Positions 17,910-25,624 of a stretch of DNA of 64,000 nt are shown here, piece by piece (position 1 is the stretch's first letter; each line of letters begins with the position of its first letter). This DNA comes from Halomonas caseinilytica (GTDB lineage: Bacteria; Pseudomonadota; Gammaproteobacteria; Pseudomonadales; Halomonadaceae). The notes beneath the pieces were generated by a model, which saw only the letters and a program-made list of their open reading frames with translations, did no database searches and was not told the origin of the DNA. Made by a program: the position numbers and the translations under genes. The DNA lies in contig NZ_BDEP01000004.1 of the NCBI RefSeq assembly GCF_001662305.1, forward strand, positions 62,001-126,000, written 5' to 3'.

Positions 17910-18548
17910 ATGATGTTGAGCATCGCCACCTTCGTGCTGATCTATCTCGGTGTCTGCATCGCCATCTATCAGTTGTACGATATCTACTGCGCTCAGAGCT
18001 TCGGCGACGCGCGACGGCTCTCCGGAATCGAGGACGAGGCACTGCGCGATCTTTCCCGTCAGGCCCGACAATACGCGCGGACGGGCGAATCCGCCGGCTT
18101 CGCGGCTTCGGTCGCCGCGCTCTTCGGCAAGGATCTCGATCCTCGGGTGGTGCTGGCGGCCTTCTCCGAGGGCAAGGCAGACCTCGACGCCGCGCCGCTG
18201 CTGCGCCGCCGGCACAACATCGTCTGCAACGGCGCGATCAGCATCCGCCACCTGCCCTTCTGGAAAACCGCCCCGCCCGGCAAGAGCCTGCGCGGCCCTC
18301 TCCTGGTCCTGATCATCGTCAACACATTGCTCGCCATCTTCCTGGGAGGCCTGAGCGTCTACACCATCGGCTACGAGATCTCCTGGCCCACGCTGGCATG
18401 GGCGAACAGCGCGCCGCTTTTGATGCTGCTGGTCTATGCACTGATCCTGGTCACGCATCTCATTGCCCGGCTCGACACCTATCTGCACGACATCTACCGG
18501 ATCGGGCAGTTGAACGCGCACTTTCCGCCGACGTTGAATCGCCTATGA
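17910..18548 (+). CDS. Unknown inner-membrane protein
   Basis: I do not recognise a family. The 212-residue protein has a membrane segment at about residues 3-22 and a soluble region of about 100 residues (ARRLSGIEDEALRDLSRQARQYAR and further). Two more membrane segments follow, near residues 128-150 and 168-188, with a short basic end. The topology suggests a small bitopic/hairpin protein with one large loop. CAGGAG precedes ATG 17910 by 6 nt; ATG 17913 is an alternative. It lies between the ABC exporter and yejK on the same strand but with gaps that do not prove co-transcription. Confidence 0.6.
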   Translation: MMLSIATFVLIYLGVCIAIYQLYDIYCAQSFGDARRLSGIEDEALRDLSRQARQYARTGESAGFAASVAALFGKDLDPRVVLAAFSEGKADLDAAPLLRRRHNIVCNGAISIRHLPFWKTAPPGKSLRGPLLVLIIVNTLLAIFLGGLSVYTIGYEISWPTLAWANSAPLLMLLVYALILVTHLIARLDTYLHDIYRIGQLNAHFPPTLNRL

Positions 18549-18636
18549 GCATGGCCCTCGAGCGTCATCGGGGCAGCCGAGCCAGGGGCTCTTGCGGTAT
18601 CATCGCCGCCCGTCATCCGCGAGCCGCGAGGTCCCC

Positions 18637-19632
18637 ATGCCGATCCTGCACAGCATCATCCACCGCATCGACAAGCAAGACGGCGAAAGCCCCGCACGGG
18701 TCGTGCCCGCCCCGGGGGAGCTCGAAGCGTCTGCCGCCCTGGACGACCTGCTGGCCGGCCTCAACAGCGCCTATCATGCCAAGGCCAAGGGTTGGGGGCG
18801 TTTCAGCGACGACACCGAGGCCAGCCTGCCCGGCGCCCTGGCGCGCTACCTGGCAGATGAACTCGATTTCACCGAGCTGACGCGAGAACTGGCCCATGCC
18901 ATTGCGCCCCTGGTCGACGCCCACCTGCCGCTGGGCGGCCACCTGCTGGTCGTCGACCATCGCCAGGGCGAGGCCCGCTACCTGATCATGGCCCTGCTCC
19001 ACCACCGCGAGGGGTTCGGTATCGGCGAACACCTGGAGATCGTTCCCAGCCGGCAACTCAACCTCTCCCAGATGACCCTCGGCGCGCGCCTCGATATCGG
19101 TCAATGGCGCGATGGCAGCGCCTCCCATCCCTACCTGTCCTATACGCGCGACCGTGGCGGTCGCAAACTCGCCGACGCCTTCGCCGAGGTGCTCGGTGCT
19201 AGCGAGCCGCTCGATGCTAGCCAGGAAACGCGTACCCTGCTCAAGGCCTTCAGCGATTACGTGGAAAGCGAGGACTTGCCGGAGGAAACCAGCCGCGAGA
19301 AGACCGATACGCTGATCGACTACGCCAGCGACCAGGCCAGCCGAGGCGAGCCGATGACGCTGGAAGAGCTCTCCGAGCTGGTCGACGAGCAGCAGCCGAA
19401 GGCCTTTTACGAGCATATCCGCAACAGCGACTACGGCCTGGCGCCGGAGATCCCCCCGGACAAGCGGACCCTCAAGGCCTTCAAGCGCTTCACGGGGCGC
19501 GCGGCCGGCGTGTCGATCAGCTTCGACTCCCACCTGCTCGGCGCCGCCGTGGAGTACGACGAGGAAAATGACCGGCTGATCATCAAGCAGGTGCCCACCG
19601 GACTGCGCAAGCAACTACGGAAAGAGGAATAA
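18637..19632 (+). CDS. yejK: Nucleoid-associated protein YejK/NdpA
   Basis: This 331-residue protein of the YejK (NA37) family binds the nucleoid. Family features are the N-terminal IIHRIDK, the central LLVVDHRQGEARYLIMALL, the TYTRDR-like YLSYTRDRGGRKLADAFAEVLG and the C-terminal FKRFTGRAAGVSISFDSHLLG. It is close to the usual length of about 335. Some relatives bind topoisomerase IV, but that is not shown here. The start at 18637 matches the conserved N-terminus (MPILHSIIHRIDK). Transcription would run into the repeat region that follows. Confidence 0.88.
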   Translation: MPILHSIIHRIDKQDGESPARVVPAPGELEASAALDDLLAGLNSAYHAKAKGWGRFSDDTEASLPGALARYLADELDFTELTRELAHAIAPLVDAHLPLGGHLLVVDHRQGEARYLIMALLHHREGFGIGEHLEIVPSRQLNLSQMTLGARLDIGQWRDGSASHPYLSYTRDRGGRKLADAFAEVLGASEPLDASQETRTLLKAFSDYVESEDLPEETSREKTDTLIDYASDQASRGEPMTLEELSELVDEQQPKAFYEHIRNSDYGLAPEIPPDKRTLKAFKRFTGRAAGVSISFDSHLLGAAVEYDEENDRLIIKQVPTGLRKQLRKEE

Positions 19633-19649
19633 AGGGCAAGACATAAGAG

Positions 19650-19663
19650 GGAAGAAGGAAGAC
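19650..19663. repeat. Two copies of a GGAAGAN heptanucleotide
   Basis: GGAAGAA and GGAAGAC stand in tandem 18 bp after the yejK stop. The same heptamer family recurs as about ten copies at 43253 and three at 55489. Confidence 0.5.
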
Positions 19664-19695
19664 AGCTGAGCGCAGCAATAAATCAGCACTTCCCC

Positions 19696-19953
19696 CTAGG
19701 CCTTGTCTGAAAAGTCGACGAGCGATAGGCCCGTTTCCGACGGGCCATCGCATTTCCCACATCCATGTGGATCACAAGGCGAAAATTTGCGACAAATCGC
19801 CAGGATTGGCGATTTGGGCAGCTCTGCTGCTCGAAGCGCGAGTGACAGGGATGTCACGAGTCAAAATGCGGAGTTTACAAGGAGTAAATGAGCATTTGAG
19901 CGGATTTTCAACGTCGTATAACCGAGCGTAGGCACTTTTCGGACAGTGCCTAG
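19696..19953. mobile_element. MITE-like element with about 20-bp terminal inverted repeats
   Basis: The left end reads CTAGGCCTTGTCTGAAAAGT and the right end, reverse-complemented, CTAGGCACTGTCCGAAAAGT: 17 of 20 bases agree. Both ends begin with CTAG, which may contain a TA or CTAG target duplication. There is no transposase frame inside; instead several hairpins occur, including GGCCCGT/ACGGGCC (19728-19746), AAATCGCC/GGCGATTT and TGACA/TGTCA. The TIRs resemble those of IS5-type elements, which is inference. Together with the heptamer copies it accounts for the gene-free stretch 19633-19949. Its right end supplies the stop codon of the LysE-family gene. Confidence 0.65.
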
Positions 19954-20588
19954 CGCTCGCTCAGCGCCAGCTTCACTCCCAGCGTGACGAACAGGCCCCC
20001 CAGGGCCTTCTCCAGCCAGGTGCCGAGACGGCGATGATCGCTCAGGGCACGCGCCAGTCGGTCGCCGATGAACACCAGCGGTGGCTCGATCAGTGCCGCC
20101 ACCAGGATGATCAGGCCGCCGTGCAAGGCCAGCTGCAAGGCGGCCGGCCCGGCGCCGGGCACCACGAACTGGGGCAGAAAGGCCAGGAAGAACACCGCCA
20201 CCTTGGGGTTGAGCGCCGACACCAGCATGCCCTGACGGAAAATGGCACCCGGGCGTGGTGTGCTCGGCACGGCGACGCCGGAAGCTTCCCCGGTTCCTCG
20301 GCGCAACAGGATCTGCAACCCCAGCCACACCAGGTAGGCTGCCCCGATCCATTTCACCAGCGAGAACGCCAGCGCCGAGGTAGCCAGTACCGCCGAGAGC
20401 CCCAGTGCCGCCATGGTCACATGCAGCGCGGCACCACTCCAGACACCAAACATGGCGGCAATACCGCCTCGCCGGCCATGTCTGGCGGTCTGCCCGAGAA
20501 TGAATGCCATGTCGGGCCCCGGCGACAGATTCAACAGGATCGCGGTAGAGAGAAAGGCCATCCAGTGGGCCAATGAATAGGTCAGCAT
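19950..20588 (-). CDS. LysE/RhtB-family amino-acid exporter
   Basis: This 212-residue inner-membrane protein has six hydrophobic segments and the RhtB family signature LNLSPGPDMAFILGQTARHGRRGG near residues 19-42. A second motif LNPKVAVFFLAFLPQFV lies at about residue 130. Members export amino acids or related metabolites with the proton gradient. ATG 20588 follows AAAGGAG. The last residues ALSER are followed by TAG, which lies inside the CTAG at the edge of the MITE-like element, so the native C-terminus may have been altered by insertion. The substrate is unknown. Confidence 0.88.
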   Translation of the reverse strand: MLTYSLAHWMAFLSTAILLNLSPGPDMAFILGQTARHGRRGGIAAMFGVWSGAALHVTMAALGLSAVLATSALAFSLVKWIGAAYLVWLGLQILLRRGTGEASGVAVPSTPRPGAIFRQGMLVSALNPKVAVFFLAFLPQFVVPGAGPAALQLALHGGLIILVAALIEPPLVFIGDRLARALSDHRRLGTWLEKALGGLFVTLGVKLALSER

Positions 20589-20737
20589 GATGACGGGGCT
20601 CCTTTATTCCTGTCGCGACTCAAGGAGAGGATACGACCTTATCCCGGCAAACGACATGCCGGCTCGCCTGCCCTGTCTCGACTGCCCTGAAATGAGGCAT
20701 GCAGGCACTCGATGGTGATGGAGTGGTGCATCACGAC

Positions 20738-20824
20738 ATGAAAACGGCGGCCCAAGAGATGGACCGCCGCATGGTGAAGCTTTCAACTTGTTGTTCTTGT
20801 TCGAATTTTCCTATCCAGGCATGA
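20738..20824 (+). CDS. Possible 28-residue cysteine-containing peptide
   Basis: ATG 20738 opens a frame for 28 residues beginning MKTAAQEMDRRMVKL and then STCCSCSNFPIQA, ending TGA 20822-20824. It ends 40 bp before a strong plus-strand terminator. There is no good ribosome binding site, and the start overlaps a GC-rich hairpin, so expression is unproven. It may be a chance frame inside a small RNA. Confidence 0.2.
   Translation: MKTAAQEMDRRMVKLSTCCSCSNFPIQA
20741..20769 (-). terminator. Minus-strand terminator-like hairpin with U4
   Basis: On the minus strand CGGCGGTCCA pairs with TGGGCCGCCG around TCTCT and is followed by TTTT (20744-20741). No obvious minus-strand gene lies upstream of it, so the transcript it would end is unknown. 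Confidence 0.45.
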
Positions 20825-20863
20825 TTTTCGGATAGCAAGCGGGTGAGCTGGCGTGCTCCTCTT

Positions 20864-20889
20864 GTCCCCTTCGGGGGACATTTTTTTTT
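20864..20889 (+). terminator. Rho-independent terminator with UUCG loop and U9
   Basis: GTCCCC (20864-20869), TTCG loop, GGGGAC (20874-20879), one A, then nine T (20881-20889). The form is canonical. The nearest upstream plus-strand gene is yejK, more than 1.2 kb away beyond the MITE-like element and the antisense LysE gene, so it probably ends a local transcript. Confidence 0.85.
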
Positions 20890-21016
20890 GTCAGGTCGCC
20901 GAATCCGCCGGCGCACCCGCCATGATCTCATTGTTTGCGTTAATGAAACGCCATCCACGCTACCGCGACAATCCGACCTTCGTTGCACATGCCCGCCGCA
21001 AGCACGACGCCATTTG

Positions 21017-21033
21017 ATGGAAACCGTTTCCAT
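21017..21033. promoter_or_regulatory. LacI-operator-like palindrome upstream of the GarR-like gene
   Basis: ATGGAAAC-C-GTTTCCAT is a 17-bp inverted repeat with 8-bp perfect arms, of the TGGAAAC...GTTTCCA type used by LacI/GntR-like repressors. It lies 45 bp before ATG 21078 and just ahead of a -10-like TATAGC (21043-21048). No LacI-family gene is in the window. Confidence 0.55.
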
Positions 21034-21077
21034 GACGCATGCTATAGCGCCAACGCCATTGCAATGGAGACTTGCCC

Positions 21078-21959
21078 ATGCCCCGCCCCCGTCTCGGTTT
21101 CATCGGTATCGGCCTGATGGGCGATCCCATGTCACGCCGCCTGATCGCCGCCGGCTTCGATGTCACGCTCTGGAACCGCACGCCCGAGAAGGCCGCCTCC
21201 GTGGCCACCGAGAGCGGCGCGCAACTTGCCGACGACGTCGCCTCCCTGATCGACGGGGTCGATGTGATCATGCTGTGCCTGGCCAACACAGCGGTCGTTC
21301 AGGAACTGGTGTTCGGCCCCGGCGGCCTGGCCGAGCATGGGCACCCAGGGCAACTTGTGATCGACCTGTCCAGCAGCGATCCCGACGCCACCCGGCACAT
21401 GGCCAAGACACTCGCCGAGCGCCGCGGCATACGCTGGGTGGACGCCCCGGTGTCCGGTGGCGTGGTCGGTGCCGAGACCGGCGAACTCGCCATCATGTGC
21501 GGCGGCAACAGCGAGGACATCGACGCGGCCCGCCCTCTGCTGGAACCGCTTGCCGCGCGCATCACGCACATGGGGCCGGTGGGCAGCGGTCAGGTGACCA
21601 AGGTCTGCAACCAGATGATCGTCGGCTGTCAGGCGGCGGTGATCGCCGAGGCGGTGGCCCTGGCCGAGACCAGCGGCGTCGATGCCTCGCGTCTCACCGA
21701 GGCTCTGGCCGGCGGTTTCGCCGACTCCACGCCGCTGCGCATCCTTGCCCCGCGCATGGCCGCCAGCGATTTCGACTCTCCGGCCTGGCACCTGCGTACG
21801 CTGCTCAAGGATCTGGACATGGCCGTGGCCCAGGGTGGCCGAACCCTCAGCGCCACCCCCATGAGCGGCCTGGCTGCCCAGTTGATGCGTGCCCATGCGG
21901 CGCACGGGCATGATGAGAGCGACCCGGCCACCCTGGTCGAGACCTATCGTCGGTCCTGA
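21078..21959 (+). CDS. GarR/HIBADH-family NAD(P)-dependent dehydrogenase
   Basis: This beta-hydroxyacid dehydrogenase has 293 residues: N-terminal dinucleotide motif GFIGIGLMGDPMSRRL, the family signature DLSSSDPDATR near residue 98, substrate site DAPVSGGVVGAETG, and the catalytic Lys in GSGQVTKVCNQMIVG. These are the hallmarks of tartronate-semialdehyde reductase (GarR/GlxR) and 3-hydroxyisobutyrate dehydrogenase; sequence reading does not separate the two. GGAG is 8 nt before ATG 21078. No other glyoxylate or valine catabolic gene adjoins it, and an operator-like palindrome lies upstream. Confidence 0.88.
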   Translation: MPRPRLGFIGIGLMGDPMSRRLIAAGFDVTLWNRTPEKAASVATESGAQLADDVASLIDGVDVIMLCLANTAVVQELVFGPGGLAEHGHPGQLVIDLSSSDPDATRHMAKTLAERRGIRWVDAPVSGGVVGAETGELAIMCGGNSEDIDAARPLLEPLAARITHMGPVGSGQVTKVCNQMIVGCQAAVIAEAVALAETSGVDASRLTEALAGGFADSTPLRILAPRMAASDFDSPAWHLRTLLKDLDMAVAQGGRTLSATPMSGLAAQLMRAHAAHGHDESDPATLVETYRRS

Positions 21960-22097
21960 CGTCGTCCTCCACGATTGTCGGCGCCGGCAGCCTTACGTAC
22001 ACTCGTTTGAATTTCGACACCCCTTCAGGAAGCACGGGATGAATTGCCGGGCATCGCGCAGGCATCTGGACAGTGCTTCCCTCATGCGAGGCGATTC

Positions 22098-22943
22098 ATG
22101 GCGTTCGACAGTAGCTCAACCTATGTGGCCACCGAGGCCCTGAAACAGGCGGTCAACGCCGCCGTCACCCTGCAACGGCCCCTGCTGATCAAGGGCGAAC
22201 CCGGCACCGGCAAGACGCTGCTGGCCGAAGAACTGGCGGCGTCGCTGGACACACGCCTGATCACCTGGCACATCAAGTCGACCACCAAGGCAGCCCAGGG
22301 GCTCTATGAATACGACGCCGTCAGCCGGTTGCGGGATTCGCAACTGGGTATCGAGGGCGTGGAGAACGTGGCCAACTACCTGCGTCCCGGCAAGCTGTGG
22401 GAGGCCTTCACCAGTGACGAGCGGGTGGTTCTGCTGATCGACGAGATTGACAAGGCCGACATCGAGTTTCCCAACGATCTGCTCCAGGAACTCGACCGCA
22501 TGGAATTCCATGTCTATGAAACCGGCGAGACCATTCGTGCCCGTCATCGCCCAGTGGTCGTGATCACCTCCAACAACGAGAAGGAACTGCCCGACGCCTT
22601 CCTGCGTCGCTGCTTTTTCCATTACATCGACTTTCCCGACAAGCAGACGATGCAGGCCATCGTCGACGTGCACTTCCCCAAGATCGCGCCACGCCTCGTC
22701 AGCCAGGCCCTGGAGGTGTTCTTCGAGCTGCGCGAGGCGCCGGGCCTCAAGAAGAAGCCCTCCACCTCCGAGCTGGTCGACTGGCTGAAGCTGCTGATGG
22801 CCGACGAACTGGCCCAGGAAGCGCTCTATCAGCGCGACCCGGCACGTGCCCTTCCCCCGTTGGCCGGCGCCCTGGTCAAGAACGAGCAGGATACCCAGCT
22901 ACTGGAACGGCTGGCCTTCATGATGCGCCGGCAAGGACGCTGA
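22098..22943 (+). CDS. MoxR-family AAA+ ATPase
   Basis: This 281-residue AAA+ protein has Walker A GEPGTGKT at about residues 33-40, Walker B VVLLIDEIDKAD near residue 115, sensor-1 VVVITSNNEKELPDAFLRRC with the arginine finger, and a helical lid after residue 190. MoxR ATPases act as chaperones that insert cofactors or assemble complexes together with VWA-domain partners. The VWA gene starts 6 bp after its stop. It most resembles the CoxD/APE2220-like subgroup that pairs with CoxE-like proteins. The client protein is not encoded here. Confidence 0.9.
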   Translation: MAFDSSSTYVATEALKQAVNAAVTLQRPLLIKGEPGTGKTLLAEELAASLDTRLITWHIKSTTKAAQGLYEYDAVSRLRDSQLGIEGVENVANYLRPGKLWEAFTSDERVVLLIDEIDKADIEFPNDLLQELDRMEFHVYETGETIRARHRPVVVITSNNEKELPDAFLRRCFFHYIDFPDKQTMQAIVDVHFPKIAPRLVSQALEVFFELREAPGLKKKPSTSELVDWLKLLMADELAQEALYQRDPARALPPLAGALVKNEQDTQLLERLAFMMRRQGR

Positions 22944-22949
22944 TCCGCC

Positions 22950-24128
22950 ATGTTCATCGGCCTGTTCGAGACCCTGCGGCGCTTCGAGGTGCCGGTGTCG
23001 CTGCGCGAGCTGCTCGATCTGCACGCGGCGGTCGAGCACGGCATGGTCTTCGCCGACCTCCAGGCGTTCTACCACCTCGCCCGCACCGTGCTGATCAAGG
23101 ACGAACGTCACTTCGATCGCTTCGACCAGGCATTTTCCGCCTGGTACGAAGGGCTGGAAGACCTGGAAGCGGGCATCGAGGCGCTGATTCCCGATGACTG
23201 GCTGCGTCGCGAATTCGAGAAACAGCTCAGCGAGGAAGAGAAGGCGCGGATCGAATCGCTGGGCGGTCTCGAGTCATTGATCGAGACCTTCAAGCGCCGC
23301 CTCGAGGAACAGCACAAGCGGCACGCCGGCGGCAACAAGTGGATCGGCACCGGCGGCACCAGCCCCTTCGGCGCCTACGGCTACAACCCCGAGGGCATTC
23401 GCATCGGCCAGGACGGCTCACGCCATCGACGGGCAGCGAAGGTCTGGGACGAACGTCGCTTTCGCGACTACGATGCCAACCGCGAGCTGGGCACGCGCAA
23501 CATCAAGATGGCCTTGCGCCGCCTGCGGCGCTTCGCCCGCCAGGGTGCGGCGGAAGAGTTCGATGTCGACGCCACCATCCGCGCCACCGCCCGCGACGCC
23601 GGACTGCTCAACGTCCAAATGCGCCCCGAGCGCCGCAATGCCGTGAAAGTCCTGCTGCTGCTCGATGTCGGCGGCTCCATGGACGACCACATCCGCACCT
23701 GCGAAGCGCTCTTCTCCGCCGCCCGCGCCGAGTTCAAGCACCTCGAACACTTCTATTTCCATAATTGCCCCTACGAGGGCCTGTGGCGAAATAACGCCCG
23801 GCGGAGGCACGAACGCACGCCGACCCGGGACGTGCTCAACACCTATGGCGCCGACTATCAGGTGGTGATCGTCGGCGACGCTGCCATGTCGCCCTACGAG
23901 ATCACCCATCCGGGCGGCAGTGTCGAGCACTTCAACGACGAGGCCGGGGCAGTATGGCTATCGCGGCTGACCCACGCCTTTCCCAATCTCGTCTGGCTCA
24001 ACCCCATGCCCCAGCGCTTCTGGGAGTTCACCCACTCCACCCAGCTGATCCGCGAATTGATCGACGACCGCATGTACCCCATGACGCTGGGTGGACTGGA
24101 AGACGCCATGACGGAACTGGCACGCTAA
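22950..24128 (+). CDS. CoxE-like VWA-domain protein
   Basis: The protein has 392 residues. The N-terminal half is helical and charged (about 1-200). The C-terminal von Willebrand A domain starts near residue 225 with the modified MIDAS motif LLLLDVGGSMDD, where canonical domains have D-x-S-x-S; GGSM is common in this family. The motif VIVGDAAMSPYEI follows near residue 310. It is the partner of the MoxR ATPase 6 bp upstream. Such pairs are known for maturing metal enzymes such as CO dehydrogenase, but no such enzyme is in the window. Confidence 0.88.
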   Translation: MFIGLFETLRRFEVPVSLRELLDLHAAVEHGMVFADLQAFYHLARTVLIKDERHFDRFDQAFSAWYEGLEDLEAGIEALIPDDWLRREFEKQLSEEEKARIESLGGLESLIETFKRRLEEQHKRHAGGNKWIGTGGTSPFGAYGYNPEGIRIGQDGSRHRRAAKVWDERRFRDYDANRELGTRNIKMALRRLRRFARQGAAEEFDVDATIRATARDAGLLNVQMRPERRNAVKVLLLLDVGGSMDDHIRTCEALFSAARAEFKHLEHFYFHNCPYEGLWRNNARRRHERTPTRDVLNTYGADYQVVIVGDAAMSPYEITHPGGSVEHFNDEAGAVWLSRLTHAFPNLVWLNPMPQRFWEFTHSTQLIRELIDDRMYPMTLGGLEDAMTELAR

Positions 24129-24143
24129 CCGATACCCCATGAG

Positions 24144-24210
24144 GGCTATAAAGACAAAATATAGCCTCTATTGGTTATAAAGTGAAAAAATAACGCTTTA
24201 TGGCTATACT
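24144..24210 (+). promoter_or_regulatory. AT-rich satD promoter with repeated GGYTATA boxes
   Basis: GGCTATAAAG (24144-24153), inverted TATAGCC (24160-24166), GGTTATAAAG (24173-24182) and CTTTATGGCTATA (24196-24208) lie in 67 bp. ATAAAG and CTTTAT at 24177 and 24196 also form an inverted pair. The last box overlaps the -10 TATACT (24205-24210). The segment is far more AT-rich than its neighbours. Repeated boxes over a promoter suggest binding by a DNA-binding protein, possibly SatD itself. Confidence 0.65.
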
Positions 24211-24238
24211 GTGGATGTGAAGGCCACGGAATCAGACC

Positions 24239-24880
24239 ATGACCCAGCACATCGCCGTCCTCACGGGCGATATCATCGACTCACGCCGCATCGCTGACAG
24301 TCGGCGCCTGCATGGTGTGCTCGACGAAACCCTGGAACACCTGGCCTCGCATCACGATGGCCGCTACGAGCGCTTTCGCGGCGACGGCTTCCAGCTTGCC
24401 ATGCCGAACGCCGCCACCGCCCTGGACGTTGCCGTGGCACTGCGCGCGGCCCTGGTCATGCACGGCGAAACGCAACGCTGGGACGCCCGAGTGGCCGTCG
24501 CGGTCGGCGCCGATACCTGGCAGCCCGACGCGCCCCTGGCCGCCGCCGACGGGCCGGTCTTCGTGGCCTCGGGCCAGGGTCTCGACGCCATGGGCGATGA
24601 GGCCCACCTCACCCTCGCGCTGGTCGACGCGCCCGAAGATCCCGGCCTCGCCCTGCTGATTCGCTATGTCGACGAGCTGATCGATGGCTGGTCCCGACAC
24701 GCCGCCGAGATCACCCATCTGCGACTCTGGCATGACGCGTCCCAGCAGGCACTGGCCGACCACCTGGGCATCCGTCAGCCCAGCGTCCACAAGCGGCTGC
24801 GTACCGCGCGCTGGGCATTGCTGGCCGACACCCTGGCCTTCTTCCGTTCACGCCTGGCCATGGAGGGCCCGTCATCATGA
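24239..24880 (+). CDS. satD: SatD-family protein
   Basis: This 213-residue protein begins with AVLTGDIIDSRRI, the SatD family opening, and has RFRGDGFQLAM near residue 45. It ends with a helix-turn-helix-like segment QQALADHLGIRQPSVHKRLRTARW (about residues 165-188), similar to sigma-region-4/LuxR-type DNA binders. The layout (cyclase-like N-terminal fold plus C-terminal HTH) suggests a ligand-responsive regulator, which is inference. Its stop overlaps the DUF3307 start as ATGA. The two form a conserved pair whose function is not established. Confidence 0.8.
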   Translation: MTQHIAVLTGDIIDSRRIADSRRLHGVLDETLEHLASHHDGRYERFRGDGFQLAMPNAATALDVAVALRAALVMHGETQRWDARVAVAVGADTWQPDAPLAAADGPVFVASGQGLDAMGDEAHLTLALVDAPEDPGLALLIRYVDELIDGWSRHAAEITHLRLWHDASQQALADHLGIRQPSVHKRLRTARWALLADTLAFFRSRLAMEGPSS

Positions 24881-25620
24881 CCGCCGCGACCACCGCCACC
24901 CTGCTCGGCCTGCTGCTGGTTCACCTGGCCGGCGATTTCCTGCTCCAGCCTCGTCGCTGGGTAGAATCGCGCCAGCAGCGCAAGGCTCGCTCGGCGGCGC
25001 TCTCTCTGCATGCCGGCCTGCATGGCGTACTGGTGCTGCTGGTCCTGCTGCTGGCCGGGGCCAGCACCGCCTTCGCCGCAATCGGCGCCCTGTCGGTGGC
25101 AGCAAGCCACTGGTTGATCGATCTCGGCAAGTCGCACCTGGACCCCGGCAAGCTGCACTGGTTCCTGCTCGACCAGGCCCTGCACCTGCTGGTGCTGCTC
25201 GGCCTGTGGCTGGCCTGGGTCGACGGCATGGCCCCACTGACGGCGGCACTGGCGTGGCTCACCCACCCCGAGACCCTGGGCCTGGCGTTGTCCTACCTGT
25301 TGGTTACCCGCCCCATGTCGCTGGCCATCGCGCTTGCCCTGCGACCCTGGAGCCAGGACGTCGTCGATCCCGGCACCCTGGTAGCCGCCGGCGCCCGCAT
25401 CGGCATGCTCGAGCGTCTGATGGTGCTGACCCTGGTGCTGCAGGACGAACTCGCCGCCGTGGGGTTTCTGCTCACCGCCAAGTCGGTGCTGCGCTATGGC
25501 GACCTGCGCGAACGCAAGGACCGCAAGCTCACCGAATACGTTCTGCTGGGCACGCTGCTGAGCATTTCCCTGACCCTGCTGCTCGGCCTGCTGACGCGTT
25601 CGCTGTTCTGGGGTGGGTGA
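24877..25620 (+). CDS. DUF3307-domain membrane protein
   Basis: This 247-residue membrane protein contains an N-terminal DUF3307 domain (LLLVHLAGDFLLQPRRWVESR, then ALSLHAGLHG and ASHWLIDLGK), the usual order for the family. Six to seven hydrophobic segments are apparent. It is coupled to satD by an ATGA overlap and is probably under the same AT-rich promoter. No biochemical role is known for DUF3307. A short lipoprotein amidase gene follows 4 bp later and may be co-transcribed. Confidence 0.82.
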   Translation: MTAATTATLLGLLLVHLAGDFLLQPRRWVESRQQRKARSAALSLHAGLHGVLVLLVLLLAGASTAFAAIGALSVAASHWLIDLGKSHLDPGKLHWFLLDQALHLLVLLGLWLAWVDGMAPLTAALAWLTHPETLGLALSYLLVTRPMSLAIALALRPWSQDVVDPGTLVAAGARIGMLERLMVLTLVLQDELAAVGFLLTAKSVLRYGDLRERKDRKLTEYVLLGTLLSISLTLLLGLLTRSLFWGG

Positions 25621-25624
25621 CGGC

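Larger units (their letters stand above)
20589..21077. other. 489-bp gene-free region with terminators on both strands
   Basis: No conserved protein gene fits between the LysE-family start and the GarR-like start. The region contains a minus-strand terminator-like hairpin (20741-20769), a 28-codon open frame (20738-20824), a textbook plus-strand terminator (20864-20889), a 17-bp operator-like palindrome (21017-21033) and the 12-bp palindrome CCATTGCAATGG at 21056-21067 overlapping the next ribosome binding site. A plus-strand RNA ending at 20889 is the simplest explanation of the terminator. Confidence 0.6.

Noticed and set aside
20731..21033. 100-codon minus-strand frame in the gene-free region
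   Set aside because: Composition and sequence look like chance coding, it crosses the terminator and operator-like palindrome, and no ribosome binding site is evident.
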